A DNA stretch of 64,000 nt, from assembly GCA_001873065.1 (NCBI GenBank), contig MNYM01000005.1:26805-90804 (forward strand), written 5' to 3'. The stretch is from Flavobacteriaceae bacterium CG2_30_31_66 (GTDB lineage Bacteria; Bacteroidota; Bacteroidia; Flavobacteriales; Flavobacteriaceae). The position numbers were made by a program, and so were the translations under genes. The notes under the pieces were generated by a model, which was given only the letters and a program-made list of their open reading frames with translations, had not been told where the DNA came from and searched no databases. Below, piece by piece: positions 9,173 to 18,671 of this stretch (its first letter is position 1; the number at the start of each line of letters is the position of its first letter).

Positions 9173-10375
9173 ATGACAAACCCTACTCTTACAATAATGT
9201 ATATTGGCAAAACATCATCGTATTTTGAGAATATCAAAATACGAAATGAAATCTCGCTAGTTTCAATGGAAAATAGCATTGCCGCCACAAATTACCTCAA
9301 TGAAAATAAATCACCAGATGCCATTATTTGCGAATATAATTTGGCAGGAAATAATGGGTTATTTTTTTTTGATTGGATTAAAAAGCAAGAAAAATTTCAT
9401 GGAGTGCCATTTATCTTGTTGACCAAAGAATTTAGTATTGATGTTTATAAACTCTCTTTCACACAATCTGTTGACGATTATTATGCTACTTCGGTCACAA
9501 AACCTGAGGATATTATAAACAGAATTGAATTTTTCAATAAGTACATAAAAAATAATATTAAAATAAATACTCCAAGAGACAAAGAAGAAATTTTTAAAAT
9601 GCCACTTTCAAAAAGAATTTTTGACATTTTTGTAGCCTCATTTGTACTTTTGGTTGCTTCTCCTTTTTTACTATTGATACTACTTGCAATAAAATTAGAA
9701 TCAAAAGGAAAAGTATATTACATCTCAAAAAGAGTTGGCAGAAAAACATTTGATTTTTATAAACTAAGATCAATGAGAACAGGCTCTGATGAACTTCTTA
9801 AAAAATTAGCTGCAGAAAAAAATCAATACAACACCCAACCTAAAGCTAACGAAAACATTTTTGATATGCCTTGCCCAAGATGCAGCAAATTAACAATAGG
9901 AGAAACTTGTTCGCCATTGATGTATATTGAAAATCATCAAATTTGTGACTATTGGTACAATCATCAAAAAAATGAAGCCGCAAATAATAGTGCCACATTT
10001 GTAAAAATTGTAAATGATCCACGAGTTACAAGAGTTGGAAAATTCATCAGAAATACAAGTATTGATGAATTGCCTCAACTTATCAATGTTTTAAAAGGCG
10101 ATATGTCTATTGTTGGCAACAGACCATTACCAGTTTATGAAGCTGAATTGTTAACTGCAGACGCTTTATCAAACCGATTTTTAGCTCCAGCAGGAATCAC
10201 AGGCTTATGGCAAGTAGAGCTGAGAGGGAAAGGAGGAAACATGTCCGAAGAAGAAAGAATTAGATTAGACAACGAATATGCAGAGCATTTTAAGGGTGAT
10301 AATTATTCATTTTGGTACGATATGAAACTTATTTTGAGAACCATTCCTGCTTTGCTTCAAAAAGATTCTGTTTAA
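9173..10375 (+). CDS. Pseudo-receiver / polyisoprenyl-phosphate sugar-1-phosphate transferase fusion
   Basis: A 400-residue protein that should attach the first sugar phosphate to undecaprenyl phosphate, starting the repeat unit. Residues 1-130 fold like a receiver but have lost the active site: the phosphoacceptor position reads IICEYN (Glu54) and the N-terminal acidic pair is absent. The transferase starts near residue 143 (LSKRIFDI), with a hydrophobic membrane segment at about 152-174, then FYKLRSMR, catalytic Asp-Glu in SIDELPQL, MSIVGNRPLP and the GLWQVE end. A cysteine-containing insert (Cys234, 237, 246, 258) interrupts the domain between the LRSMR and KFIRNTSIDE blocks, a possible zinc site. 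The sugar donated cannot be read from sequence. Confidence 0.93.
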   Translation: MTNPTLTIMYIGKTSSYFENIKIRNEISLVSMENSIAATNYLNENKSPDAIICEYNLAGNNGLFFFDWIKKQEKFHGVPFILLTKEFSIDVYKLSFTQSVDDYYATSVTKPEDIINRIEFFNKYIKNNIKINTPRDKEEIFKMPLSKRIFDIFVASFVLLVASPFLLLILLAIKLESKGKVYYISKRVGRKTFDFYKLRSMRTGSDELLKKLAAEKNQYNTQPKANENIFDMPCPRCSKLTIGETCSPLMYIENHQICDYWYNHQKNEAANNSATFVKIVNDPRVTRVGKFIRNTSIDELPQLINVLKGDMSIVGNRPLPVYEAELLTADALSNRFLAPAGITGLWQVELRGKGGNMSEEERIRLDNEYAEHFKGDNYSFWYDMKLILRTIPALLQKDSV

Positions 10376-10398
10376 TAAAAAATTGAGACCAGAAAAAC

Positions 10399-11142
10399 AT
10401 GAAATTAAGCTTAAAATGTATAGTAATTGTTGTGATAAATTTTTGTTGCAACTGTTATTTATCCGCACAAAATACCCCAATTGAAAAAGTTATCGCAATA
10501 AAAAGTAAAATAAATATTCCTCCTTTGAACGTTATTATTGATTCTGTCTTAAAAAATAACGCAATGCTTAAATTCCGAAAACAAGGGATAGGTGTAAAAG
10601 AATCAACACTAGAGTCAGAGAAAATTTATTGGACAAGAAATTTGGGTATTCAAGCAGAAACGAGATATGGAACTTTAAATAGCTTTTCAACAAGTGCTGA
10701 CGGAAATTCAACAGCCGCTTTTGCAACAACTGCCACTCAATTTAATTATAGTGCGGGAATATATTTGAAGTTTCCCGTTTTTGATTTTTTGAACAGAAAA
10801 AAGCAAATAACGCTTGCAAGACTTGAAATTGAACAAGCAATAAGTATTGAGCAATCTTTAAAAGATGAAATAAGACAAAATGTGATAAAATTATATCATG
10901 ATTTACTATTAAAACAAAGAATACTTCAAATACGATCTGAAAGTTTGGGAAGTGGACGAGTTAATATGCAAATGGCTGAAAAAGAATTTAGAAATGGAGT
11001 CATTCAAGTCACAGAATATGCTCGAATTTCTGGAATTACTTCAAATTTAGAGGCAGATTATGAATTCGCAAAGTCAGAATTTATCATCGCTAAAAGTATC
11101 TTAGAAGACATGGCAGGATTTAATTTTGGCATCACTAATTGA
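10399..11142 (+). CDS. TolC-like outer-membrane factor, half length
   Basis: A 247-residue secreted protein with a signal peptide (hydrophobic core followed by LSAQ). The body has the alternating beta-strand and long-helix pattern of TolC proteins, including a strand segment near FNYSAGIYLKFPVFD and amphipathic helices rich in E, K and Q. TolC-family members usually hold two such repeats in about 420-490 residues; here only one is present, and the frame ends cleanly. It lies between the initiating transferase and the Wzz-like gene, the place where an OPX/Wza export protein is often found, and no OPX gene is seen in the locus. An export-channel role is inferred. Confidence 0.72.
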   Translation: MKLSLKCIVIVVINFCCNCYLSAQNTPIEKVIAIKSKINIPPLNVIIDSVLKNNAMLKFRKQGIGVKESTLESEKIYWTRNLGIQAETRYGTLNSFSTSADGNSTAAFATTATQFNYSAGIYLKFPVFDFLNRKKQITLARLEIEQAISIEQSLKDEIRQNVIKLYHDLLLKQRILQIRSESLGSGRVNMQMAEKEFRNGVIQVTEYARISGITSNLEADYEFAKSEFIIAKSILEDMAGFNFGITN

Positions 11143-11149
11143 AAAAAAA

Positions 11150-13537
11150 ATGAATATTATTGAATTTTTAAGACTCATTATAAAGCATTTAAGGCTGTTG
11201 ATTATTGCGCCTTTTTTGCTTGCTATTTTGGTTATAATGCTCACGATGAAACCTAGTTTTAAATATTCATCCCAAACCATTTTATATACAGGTCTTGCAA
11301 CAGGCAGCTCTATTGAAATGGAAAAAACGTTTAATTATTTTGCCACAAATTCTGCTTTTGACAATTTAATTAACATCATAAATTCAAGAGAAACCCAAGA
11401 AGAAGTTGCCATCAGATTGTTAACGCAACATTTAATGCTTCCTGGGGCAAATCCAAAGTATATATCAAAAAAATTATATGACGAATTTAAAATAAAAATT
11501 CCGAGTCACATTTACAATTACATCGAAAAAGATGAGATTACTGATGTTTCAAAAAAAGATTCAATCGAAAACTATTATAAGAAAAAACCACTATTTCCCA
11601 GAGAAATAAATCCTATTAATTATGAAAAAACAGTTAAAAATTTGACAGTTTTAATGAGAAGTAGCAATGATAATTTTATTTATGAAATACTCAATTATGA
11701 AGATGACCATTATTCTTTGAAAGAATTATCAACCATAAGTGCCACTAGAATCAATTCAAGTGATTTGGTAAAAATGAGTTACACCACAAACGACCCAGGA
11801 ATTTGCCAACAAACATTGGCAATTTATAATGAAGTTTGCATCAAAAATTATAAAAATATCAAAGAAAATAGGTCTGATGCTGTTGTCAAATATTTTGAAG
11901 AACAACTCGTAGAAGCCAATAAAAAACTTAAAATCGCAGAAGATAAATTATTAGAATTCAATAAATCCTACAATATCATCAATTACTATGAGCAAAGTAA
12001 AGCTGTTGCAGTAGTAAAGGAAGATATGGAAGTAGATTATAATAATAAAAAAGCAAAATTGGCTGGAACGATTGCAGCAACAAAAAAAATTGAAGAAAAA
12101 CTAGAAATCCAGAAAAAAATTCAAATTTTAAACAATGAGGTTTTAGATAAAAAGAAAAAACTGGGCAATTTGAACTACGAAATTGCAATTAATGAAACAA
12201 TGTTAACTTCGGATAAAAACCAAACAATTGCCAAAGAATTAATTGCATTAAAAAGTGAAAGAGAAAAACTAACGGACGATATTCAACAACAAGTTAATCA
12301 AATATATCAATTTGAAAATTCTATTGAAGGCATTCAAAGAGGAAAAGCACTCCCTGAATGGTTAGATAATGTGATTGAAACCGAAAATTTGAAAGCAAGT
12401 ATTGGCGTGATGGATAAACGCAACAAAGATTTCAAAGAGCAATATTCCATTTATGCTCCTGCTGGGGCAAATATCAAAAGAATTGAACGCGAAATTTCGG
12501 TTTCAGAACAAGGCTATTTAGAAATTTTACATGGATTAAACTTAGCCAAACTGAAACTCCAAGACAACGAATTATCATCCAATTTAAAAACAATTGATGC
12601 ACCATACTATCCATTATCTCCAATTCCAGGAAAAAGAAAAATTCTTGTTGTGGCTGCTCTGTTTTTAGGAACTATATTAATTTTAGCTATCATTTTATTA
12701 ATGGAATTTTTTGACAACACGCTGAAAAATTCAGAAAAAGCAACAAAAAAATTAGGGTTAAAATCATTGGGAATGATTCCGAAAATTTTATTAAATCCTG
12801 GAAATATGAATTTTCAATTTATTCAAAATAGATTAATAGAAATCATCACTCAAAATATCAAACAATTTATAAATACACATTCAACAGCAAATGAGGTTAA
12901 AACCATAACTATTTTTAGTACTCAAAAAATGGAAGGAAAAACAGTTTTAGCTGGTAATATTTTAAAAATTTTAAAAAAAGAAGGAAAAAAAGTACTATTT
13001 TTAACCTATTCTGAAAAACAAAAAGCTTTATTTCAATCAAAAAAATCTCCAATAATTAATAAAATTTTTGGTTATCCTGATCCACGAGTTGATGTTGATA
13101 ACATTTTTTTGGCTGACGTTTCATCTTATCTTGAAAATCGAGAAATCAGAATCTATAATTTGAATGAACAATTTGATAAAGTGTCAAATTATACTGATAT
13201 TTTAGAACAAAGTAATTTAAAAATTGATTATATCCCTGATTATGTGATGATTGAGTTACCTGCAATGATTTATAATAATTATCCAACAACTTTGATTAGC
13301 AATGCCGACTTTAATATTTTGACTTGTAGATCAAATAGAACTTGGGCAGAAGCAGACAAAACAATTCTCGAAAATTTGTTGCAATTATCCCCTTCAAAAA
13401 TTAATTTTATTTTGAATGGTGTAAATATCAACGAAATTGAGGCTGTTCTTGGTGATCTTCCTAAAAAAAGAAGTACCATTAGAAAAAAAATAAAATCTAT
13501 ATTTAAGTTTCAATTTTTTTCTAAAAATCAAATTTAA
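11150..13537 (+). CDS. Wzz/GumC-type polysaccharide co-polymerase with degenerate tyrosine-kinase-like domain
   Basis: A 795-residue inner-membrane protein. Transmembrane segments at about 20-38 and 497-520 enclose a periplasmic region of about 450 residues with long coiled coils (about 245-400). The cytoplasmic C-terminus resembles the BY-kinase ATPase but is decayed: the Walker A region reads STQKMEGKT, the Walker A' strand VLFLTYSE lacks its acidic residues, and the Walker B position reads VMIELPAM. No C-terminal tyrosine cluster is present. The TTG at 11126 in the ORF track would overlap the previous gene; the ATG at 11150, 7 bases after its stop, fits better. It is expected to control chain length and to bridge to the outer-membrane exporter. 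Confidence 0.85.
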   Translation: MNIIEFLRLIIKHLRLLIIAPFLLAILVIMLTMKPSFKYSSQTILYTGLATGSSIEMEKTFNYFATNSAFDNLINIINSRETQEEVAIRLLTQHLMLPGANPKYISKKLYDEFKIKIPSHIYNYIEKDEITDVSKKDSIENYYKKKPLFPREINPINYEKTVKNLTVLMRSSNDNFIYEILNYEDDHYSLKELSTISATRINSSDLVKMSYTTNDPGICQQTLAIYNEVCIKNYKNIKENRSDAVVKYFEEQLVEANKKLKIAEDKLLEFNKSYNIINYYEQSKAVAVVKEDMEVDYNNKKAKLAGTIAATKKIEEKLEIQKKIQILNNEVLDKKKKLGNLNYEIAINETMLTSDKNQTIAKELIALKSEREKLTDDIQQQVNQIYQFENSIEGIQRGKALPEWLDNVIETENLKASIGVMDKRNKDFKEQYSIYAPAGANIKRIEREISVSEQGYLEILHGLNLAKLKLQDNELSSNLKTIDAPYYPLSPIPGKRKILVVAALFLGTILILAIILLMEFFDNTLKNSEKATKKLGLKSLGMIPKILLNPGNMNFQFIQNRLIEIITQNIKQFINTHSTANEVKTITIFSTQKMEGKTVLAGNILKILKKEGKKVLFLTYSEKQKALFQSKKSPIINKIFGYPDPRVDVDNIFLADVSSYLENREIRIYNLNEQFDKVSNYTDILEQSNLKIDYIPDYVMIELPAMIYNNYPTTLISNADFNILTCRSNRTWAEADKTILENLLQLSPSKINFILNGVNINEIEAVLGDLPKKRSTIRKKIKSIFKFQFFSKNQI

Positions 13538-13548
13538 ATTAAAATTTT

Positions 13549-14931
13549 ATGAAAACCCTCAAAAAAATTATTCGCGAAGATAATTTTCTTTCATTAACAG
13601 GAAATGTTGTAATTGCTATTTTAGGAATTGCAAGTTTTGCTTTGCTTGCCAGAAGTTTGTCTTTGGAGGTTTTTGGTGAATGGGTTTTATTTATTGCAGC
13701 AGGTTCATTTGTTGAAATGTTTCGTTTTGGAATTACCAATACTGGACTCATAAGGTATTTATCTGGCGCAGATGATTCTTCAAGAATTAAATTGATTGGT
13801 TCAAATGCTTTGATTGGTTTTGGAGCTACAACCCTAATTGCCATAATCATTTATGTATGTAATATTTTTTTCTACGAATCAATCAACAATGCTGGTTATG
13901 GATTGTTTTTTAAATGGTATCCATTATTGGCATTTTTAAATTTACCATGGAATAATGCCTTGGTTGTATTGCAAGCAGACAGAAAATATGCACAAATTCT
14001 ACTCTTAAAAACAATCAATAGTGGCGTTTTCTTTTTAGTAATTGTAGCTCATTTTAGTAAACTTAATTTGAGTTTAAATCAATTGGTTATTGCATTATTG
14101 ATTATTAATGCTATGACTTCTTTGATCAGTTTAATTTTGGGTTGGGACGGCATAAAACACGTTGTAAAAGCAACAAATGAAACCAGTAAAACTTTATTAA
14201 ACTTCGGAAAATACACCACTTTCACGCTGATTGGCACCAATTTATTGAGAAATGTTGATACGTTAATTCTTAGTTTAAGCCCTCTTGGAAATGCTGCTGT
14301 AGCTTTGTATAGTATTCCATTAAAACTCACTGAATTGCAACAAATTCCTCTGAGAAGTTTTGTGGCAACTGCATTTCCTAAAATGTCAAAAGCCAGCGTT
14401 CAAGGAAAAGCGGAGGAAGTAAAAGAGTTGTTTTATCAGTATTCTGGGGCATTATCTTATCTATTTGTTTTCATAAGTCTCTTTACATTCATTTTTGCCG
14501 AATTTTTCGTTCAATTACTCTCTGGAAATCAATATCTAGAAACTAGTCCTAACGGATTTAATGTGGTAAATATCGTACGTGTTTTTTCACTTTACGGACT
14601 TTTATTACCTATCGATAGAATGACTGGGATTGCACTTGACAGCATCAATAAACCAAAAATAAACGCAGTTAAAGTATTCATTATGTTGTTTGCAAATATT
14701 TTAGGTGATTTAGTGGCAATTTTTATTTTTAAATCATTGATGCTAGTTGCAGTTGCTTCCATTGTCTTTACTGCCATCGGCATCTGGATGGGAATGTATT
14801 TTTTAACAAAGGAAATACCATTGTCTTACAAAGAAATTTTTTCTTCTGGTATCAAATTTTACCTTTCTATGTTCAACAAAATCACAAAACATCGATATGA
14901 AAATATTGTAAAACTTGAGAGAAAATTTTAA
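13549..14931 (+). CDS. Polysaccharide flippase (Wzx-like, MATE/MOP superfamily)
   Basis: A 460-residue integral membrane protein with about 12 hydrophobic segments. It begins with a short charged tail followed by LSLTGNVVIAILGIASFALLA, cut here to the family-like start pattern of polysaccharide biosynthesis proteins. It should turn the lipid-linked repeat unit across the inner membrane. The gene starts 11 bases after the Wzz-like gene and ends 3 bases before the polymerase gene, a tight Wzx/Wzy arrangement. The substrate is unknown. Confidence 0.88.
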   Translation: MKTLKKIIREDNFLSLTGNVVIAILGIASFALLARSLSLEVFGEWVLFIAAGSFVEMFRFGITNTGLIRYLSGADDSSRIKLIGSNALIGFGATTLIAIIIYVCNIFFYESINNAGYGLFFKWYPLLAFLNLPWNNALVVLQADRKYAQILLLKTINSGVFFLVIVAHFSKLNLSLNQLVIALLIINAMTSLISLILGWDGIKHVVKATNETSKTLLNFGKYTTFTLIGTNLLRNVDTLILSLSPLGNAAVALYSIPLKLTELQQIPLRSFVATAFPKMSKASVQGKAEEVKELFYQYSGALSYLFVFISLFTFIFAEFFVQLLSGNQYLETSPNGFNVVNIVRVFSLYGLLLPIDRMTGIALDSINKPKINAVKVFIMLFANILGDLVAIFIFKSLMLVAVASIVFTAIGIWMGMYFLTKEIPLSYKEIFSSGIKFYLSMFNKITKHRYENIVKLERKF

Positions 14932-14934
14932 ACC

Positions 14935-16416
14935 ATGGAAACAGAAAGTAACATCAATCCATTTGAAAATTATTCAGGGTCAAACAACCTTGCAAAACCA
15001 GGATTTTTACTTTCTGTTTTGGCTTTTATTGCTTTTGTGGCAATTGTCATAGCAAAATTTCAAATCATTGGCATTGGACTATTTTTTGCAGTGGTTATTG
15101 GAATTGTTTACTTGAATTATATTTTTAATCATCCAATAATTGGTTTTTATACAGCTATTTCACTCAATTTTATTTTATTGGGTTTAGGGCGTTATGTTAC
15201 AGGTTTACCTCTTGGATTTGGCATTGATGGCATTCTTATCTTGACTTATGTTGCACTATTTTTTAATAAATTTAAAGAGCGAATAGATTTAACTCCTATC
15301 AAAAAAGATGTCACAATTTTAGTGATAATTTGGTTTGGATATTCCATTTTACAACTTGCAAATCCCGAAGCAAGAAGCGTTTCTGCATGGATTTCAGGTA
15401 GAGGAATTGCTTTTTATCCATTGTTGTTTGTTCCTCTCACACTCTACTTCATTGATACTCACAAAAAATTAAATATTTTTTTATATGTTTGGGCTATTTT
15501 CTCAATACTCGCTACTTTAAAAGGCATTATGCAACTGTATTTTGGCGTTGATGCGGCAGAACAAGCTTGGCTTAATGAGGGGAGTTACAAAACTCATATT
15601 TTATTTGGCAAACTTCGGGTATTTTCATTTTACAGTGACGCAGGACAATTTGGTGCAAATCAAGGATATACAGGAGTTGTTTTCTTGATATATTCACTTT
15701 CACAAAAAGAATTACTATCTAAAATATTTTTCATTTTAGTAGGACTTTTAGGGATTTATGGTATGGTAATTTCCGGAACAAGAGGTGCATTGAGCGTTCC
15801 AATGGCTGGCTTTATGACGTACTTTTTTTTGAGTAAAAATATAAAAGTATTGAGTGCTGGTATTTTATTTTTAATTTGTGTTTTTATATTTTTTAAGTTT
15901 ACCATGATTGGTCAGGGAAATTCCCAAATACGAAGAATGAGAACTGCTTTTGATCCAAATGATGCCTCACTTCAAGTCCGCTTAAACAATCAAAAAATAC
16001 TAAAAAATTATCTTGCATCAAGACCTTTTGGGGGAGGAATTGGTCATGGAGGAACAAAAGCCCAAAAATATTTACCAAATGCTTTTCTATCAAATGTAGC
16101 AACAGATAGTTGGTATGTTTTAATTTGGGTTGAACAAGGAATTATTGGATTATTACTTCATTTAAGTATTCTTTTCTATATCATGGGAAAAGCAAGTTTC
16201 AATGTAATGTTCAGAATTCGCGATCCAATTTTAAGGTATAAAATATCAGCTTTGATTGCCGGAATGGCAGGAATCATGGTGGCTTCTTACGGAAATGCAG
16301 TTTTAGGTCAAATGCCAACTGCGCTTCTAATTTATGCAACAATGGCAATCATCTTAAATACAAAAGTCATAGAAGATTCAGAAAAAAATTCTGAAGAAGC
16401 AATTTTAAAAAAATAA
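14935..16416 (+). CDS. O-antigen polymerase/ligase-like membrane protein (Wzy-like)
   Basis: A 493-residue protein with about 11-12 hydrophobic segments and a large soluble loop (about residues 330-390) that includes SRPFGGGIGHGG, resembling the Wzy_C region of O-antigen ligases and polymerases. GTRGALS before the loop is a frequent family motif. In this locus it most likely polymerises repeat units in the periplasm. A ligase role cannot be excluded from sequence, since both groups share the fold. Confidence 0.82.
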   Translation: METESNINPFENYSGSNNLAKPGFLLSVLAFIAFVAIVIAKFQIIGIGLFFAVVIGIVYLNYIFNHPIIGFYTAISLNFILLGLGRYVTGLPLGFGIDGILILTYVALFFNKFKERIDLTPIKKDVTILVIIWFGYSILQLANPEARSVSAWISGRGIAFYPLLFVPLTLYFIDTHKKLNIFLYVWAIFSILATLKGIMQLYFGVDAAEQAWLNEGSYKTHILFGKLRVFSFYSDAGQFGANQGYTGVVFLIYSLSQKELLSKIFFILVGLLGIYGMVISGTRGALSVPMAGFMTYFFLSKNIKVLSAGILFLICVFIFFKFTMIGQGNSQIRRMRTAFDPNDASLQVRLNNQKILKNYLASRPFGGGIGHGGTKAQKYLPNAFLSNVATDSWYVLIWVEQGIIGLLLHLSILFYIMGKASFNVMFRIRDPILRYKISALIAGMAGIMVASYGNAVLGQMPTALLIYATMAIILNTKVIEDSEKNSEEAILKK

Positions 16417-16460
16417 AATATTTACGATTAATCATTCAATAACCCTAAAATAATTACCTC

Positions 16461-17399
16461 ATGAACTACAGAAATATAACAGCCCTTAACAATATCATTC
16501 TCAAAAGATTAAGTATTATTCCACGTGATTTTGATTTGATAGTTGGTGTTCCTAGAAGTGGTATGCTTCCAGCAAATTTGTTAGCACTTTATCTAAACAG
16601 ACCATACACAGATATTCATTCGTTTTTGAATGGTCACATTTATAAAGCTGGTGCAAGAAGTCAGTTTTTTGATATTTCTGAGTTTAAAAAAATCTTAGTA
16701 GTTGATGATAGTATTGCTTCTGGTTCAGCAATGATTGAGGTAAAAGAAAGTCTAAAACACTTAGAATCAAAGTTTGATATTAAATATTGTGCGGTTTATA
16801 TCATTCCAGGAAAAGAAAAAATGGTTGATTATTTCTTTGAAATTGTGCCACTTCCAAGATATTTTCAATGGAATATTTTGAATCATACAACACTTGAAAA
16901 AGCGTGTTTTGATATTGATGGTGTTTTGTGTGAAGATCCTTTACCAGAACAAAATGATGATGGTGAAAAATATATTGATTTTATTTTAAACGCGCCACCA
17001 TTATTTATTCCTGGAAGTAAAATAGGTACAATTGTCACTTCAAGATTGGAAAAATATCGAAAAGAAACCGAAACGTGGCTAAAAAACAACAACATCAAAT
17101 ACAATGATTTGGTAATGCTTGATTTGCCAAACATGGCTGCTCGTCAAAAGGCAAACAATCATGGAGACCATAAAGCAAAAGCATATATGGCAAAACCTTA
17201 TGTGCTATTTGTTGAAAGTGAACTTCATCAAGCAATTGAAATCAATAGAATTTCTAAAAAACCAGTTTTGTGTACAGCAAATTTTGAAATGATTTTTGAA
17301 TCTGAATCTTTTATGTACAATCTTAAAAGCGGAAAACACCTTCCTTTTTTAAGAAAATATGGATTAAAATTGAGAGATTTTCTAAAAAAATTCAAATAA
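16461..17399 (+). CDS. Type I phosphoribosyltransferase fused to a HAD-like domain
   Basis: A 312-residue two-domain protein. Residues 1-135 look like a type I PRTase: VGVPRSGMLPANLLA, then the PRPP-binding loop VVDDSIASGSA (80-90). Residues 148-290 look like a HAD phosphatase: catalytic DIDGVLCEDP (Asp151/Asp153), a motif II-like VTSR, and a lysine segment (HKAKAY); the motif IV region reads FVESE rather than paired aspartates. PRPP-dependent transfer followed by dephosphorylation is a known way to add ribofuranose to bacterial polysaccharides, so a role as a ribofuranosyl-adding enzyme is an attractive inference given its place between polymerase and glycosyltransferase genes. It is unlikely to be a housekeeping nucleotide enzyme. 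Confidence 0.8.
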   Translation: MNYRNITALNNIILKRLSIIPRDFDLIVGVPRSGMLPANLLALYLNRPYTDIHSFLNGHIYKAGARSQFFDISEFKKILVVDDSIASGSAMIEVKESLKHLESKFDIKYCAVYIIPGKEKMVDYFFEIVPLPRYFQWNILNHTTLEKACFDIDGVLCEDPLPEQNDDGEKYIDFILNAPPLFIPGSKIGTIVTSRLEKYRKETETWLKNNNIKYNDLVMLDLPNMAARQKANNHGDHKAKAYMAKPYVLFVESELHQAIEINRISKKPVLCTANFEMIFESESFMYNLKSGKHLPFLRKYGLKLRDFLKKFK

Positions 17400-17446
17400 A
17401 TCTCTCCAATGAAAAACCCTAATATTCATTAAAAATTAGCTGATTT

Positions 17447-18649
17447 ATGATGACACTATTTAATCTTATCCAAATTCTGCTCCTTGTTTTACTTGGATTG
17501 GCAACACTTTATATTTTTATTTTTTCAATAGCTGGAATTTTTTACAAACAAAAACCATATTCTTTAAATGGAAAATTAAAAAAAATTGCAGTACTTATTC
17601 CTGGTTATAAAGAAGATGCTGTGATTATTGAGGTTGCAAATGCTGCTTTGCAACAATCTTATCCATCAGATTTTTTTGATCTAGTGATTATAGCAGATTC
17701 TTTTCAACCAAAAACTATTGAATCTCTAAAAAAATTACCAATTAAAGTGATTGAAGTTAGTTTTGAAAAAAGTACCAAATCAAAAGCACTAAATGCAGCA
17801 ATGGCATCATTAACAAAAAAATATGAAATTGCAGTGGTTTTAGATGCTGATAATGTGATGGAAAAAGATTTCTTGCACAAAATAAATACGACTTTCGAAC
17901 AGAATTTTATCGCAGTTCAAGGGCATAGAACTGCAAAAAACACCAATAATTCTTGGGCAATTCTTGATGCAATTAGCGAAGAAATTAACAATCATATTTT
18001 TAGAAAAGGTCACAGAGTCTTAGGACTTTCATCTGCAATTATTGGTTCAGGAATGGCTTTTAGATACGATTATTTTAAATCGCTCATGTCAACAGTAACT
18101 GCTGTAGGTGGTTTTGATAAAGAAATTGAATTAAAAATGCTCAAAGACGGACACAAAATCATGTATTTGGAAAATGCAATGGTGTATGATGAAAAAATCC
18201 AGAAATCAGAAGTATTCGAAAATCAACGCCGAAGATGGCTTTCTGCACAATTTCATTACTTCAAAAAAGATTTTTTGAATGCTTTGAAAGATTTGATTTT
18301 GAAAGGAAATGTTGATTATTTTGATAAAGCAATACAATTTATTCAACCACCAAGAATCTTATTATTAGGAGCTGTTCTAGTATTTAGTTTACTTTTTATT
18401 ATTGTAAATTATTTTTTTGAAAATTCAATTCCTTACTCAAAAATTTGGATTTTAATTTGTATTCTCTGTGTTTTATCATTCGCTTTTGCAATTCCAAGAT
18501 CATTTTATAATCGGAAAACACTTAATGCTTTGGCAAGTTTGCCAAAAGGAATGTTGGTGATGTTGCTGTCTTTATTTAAATTAAAAGGCGCAAATAAAAC
18601 ATTTATTCACACAGAACATACTTCAACAAACGAAAAATCAAAAACTTAA
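17447..18649 (+). CDS. Membrane-anchored family 2 glycosyltransferase
   Basis: A 400-residue processive-type GT2. An N-terminal membrane helix (about 7-30) is followed by the GT-A domain: VLIPGYKEDAVI, the nucleotide-sugar acidic motif VVLDADN, and QRRRWLSAQF, equivalent to the QxxRW motif of cellulose and hyaluronan synthases. Two or three membrane helices follow at the C-terminus. It acts at the cytoplasmic face of the inner membrane. Donor and acceptor are unknown. The presence of the QxxRW-like motif does not prove that it is processive, because many single-addition enzymes in Wzy-type loci share it. Confidence 0.88.
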   Translation: MMTLFNLIQILLLVLLGLATLYIFIFSIAGIFYKQKPYSLNGKLKKIAVLIPGYKEDAVIIEVANAALQQSYPSDFFDLVIIADSFQPKTIESLKKLPIKVIEVSFEKSTKSKALNAAMASLTKKYEIAVVLDADNVMEKDFLHKINTTFEQNFIAVQGHRTAKNTNNSWAILDAISEEINNHIFRKGHRVLGLSSAIIGSGMAFRYDYFKSLMSTVTAVGGFDKEIELKMLKDGHKIMYLENAMVYDEKIQKSEVFENQRRRWLSAQFHYFKKDFLNALKDLILKGNVDYFDKAIQFIQPPRILLLGAVLVFSLLFIIVNYFFENSIPYSKIWILICILCVLSFAFAIPRSFYNRKTLNALASLPKGMLVMLLSLFKLKGANKTFIHTEHTSTNEKSKT

Positions 18650-18671
18650 AATACAGAAATAATTCAATACA

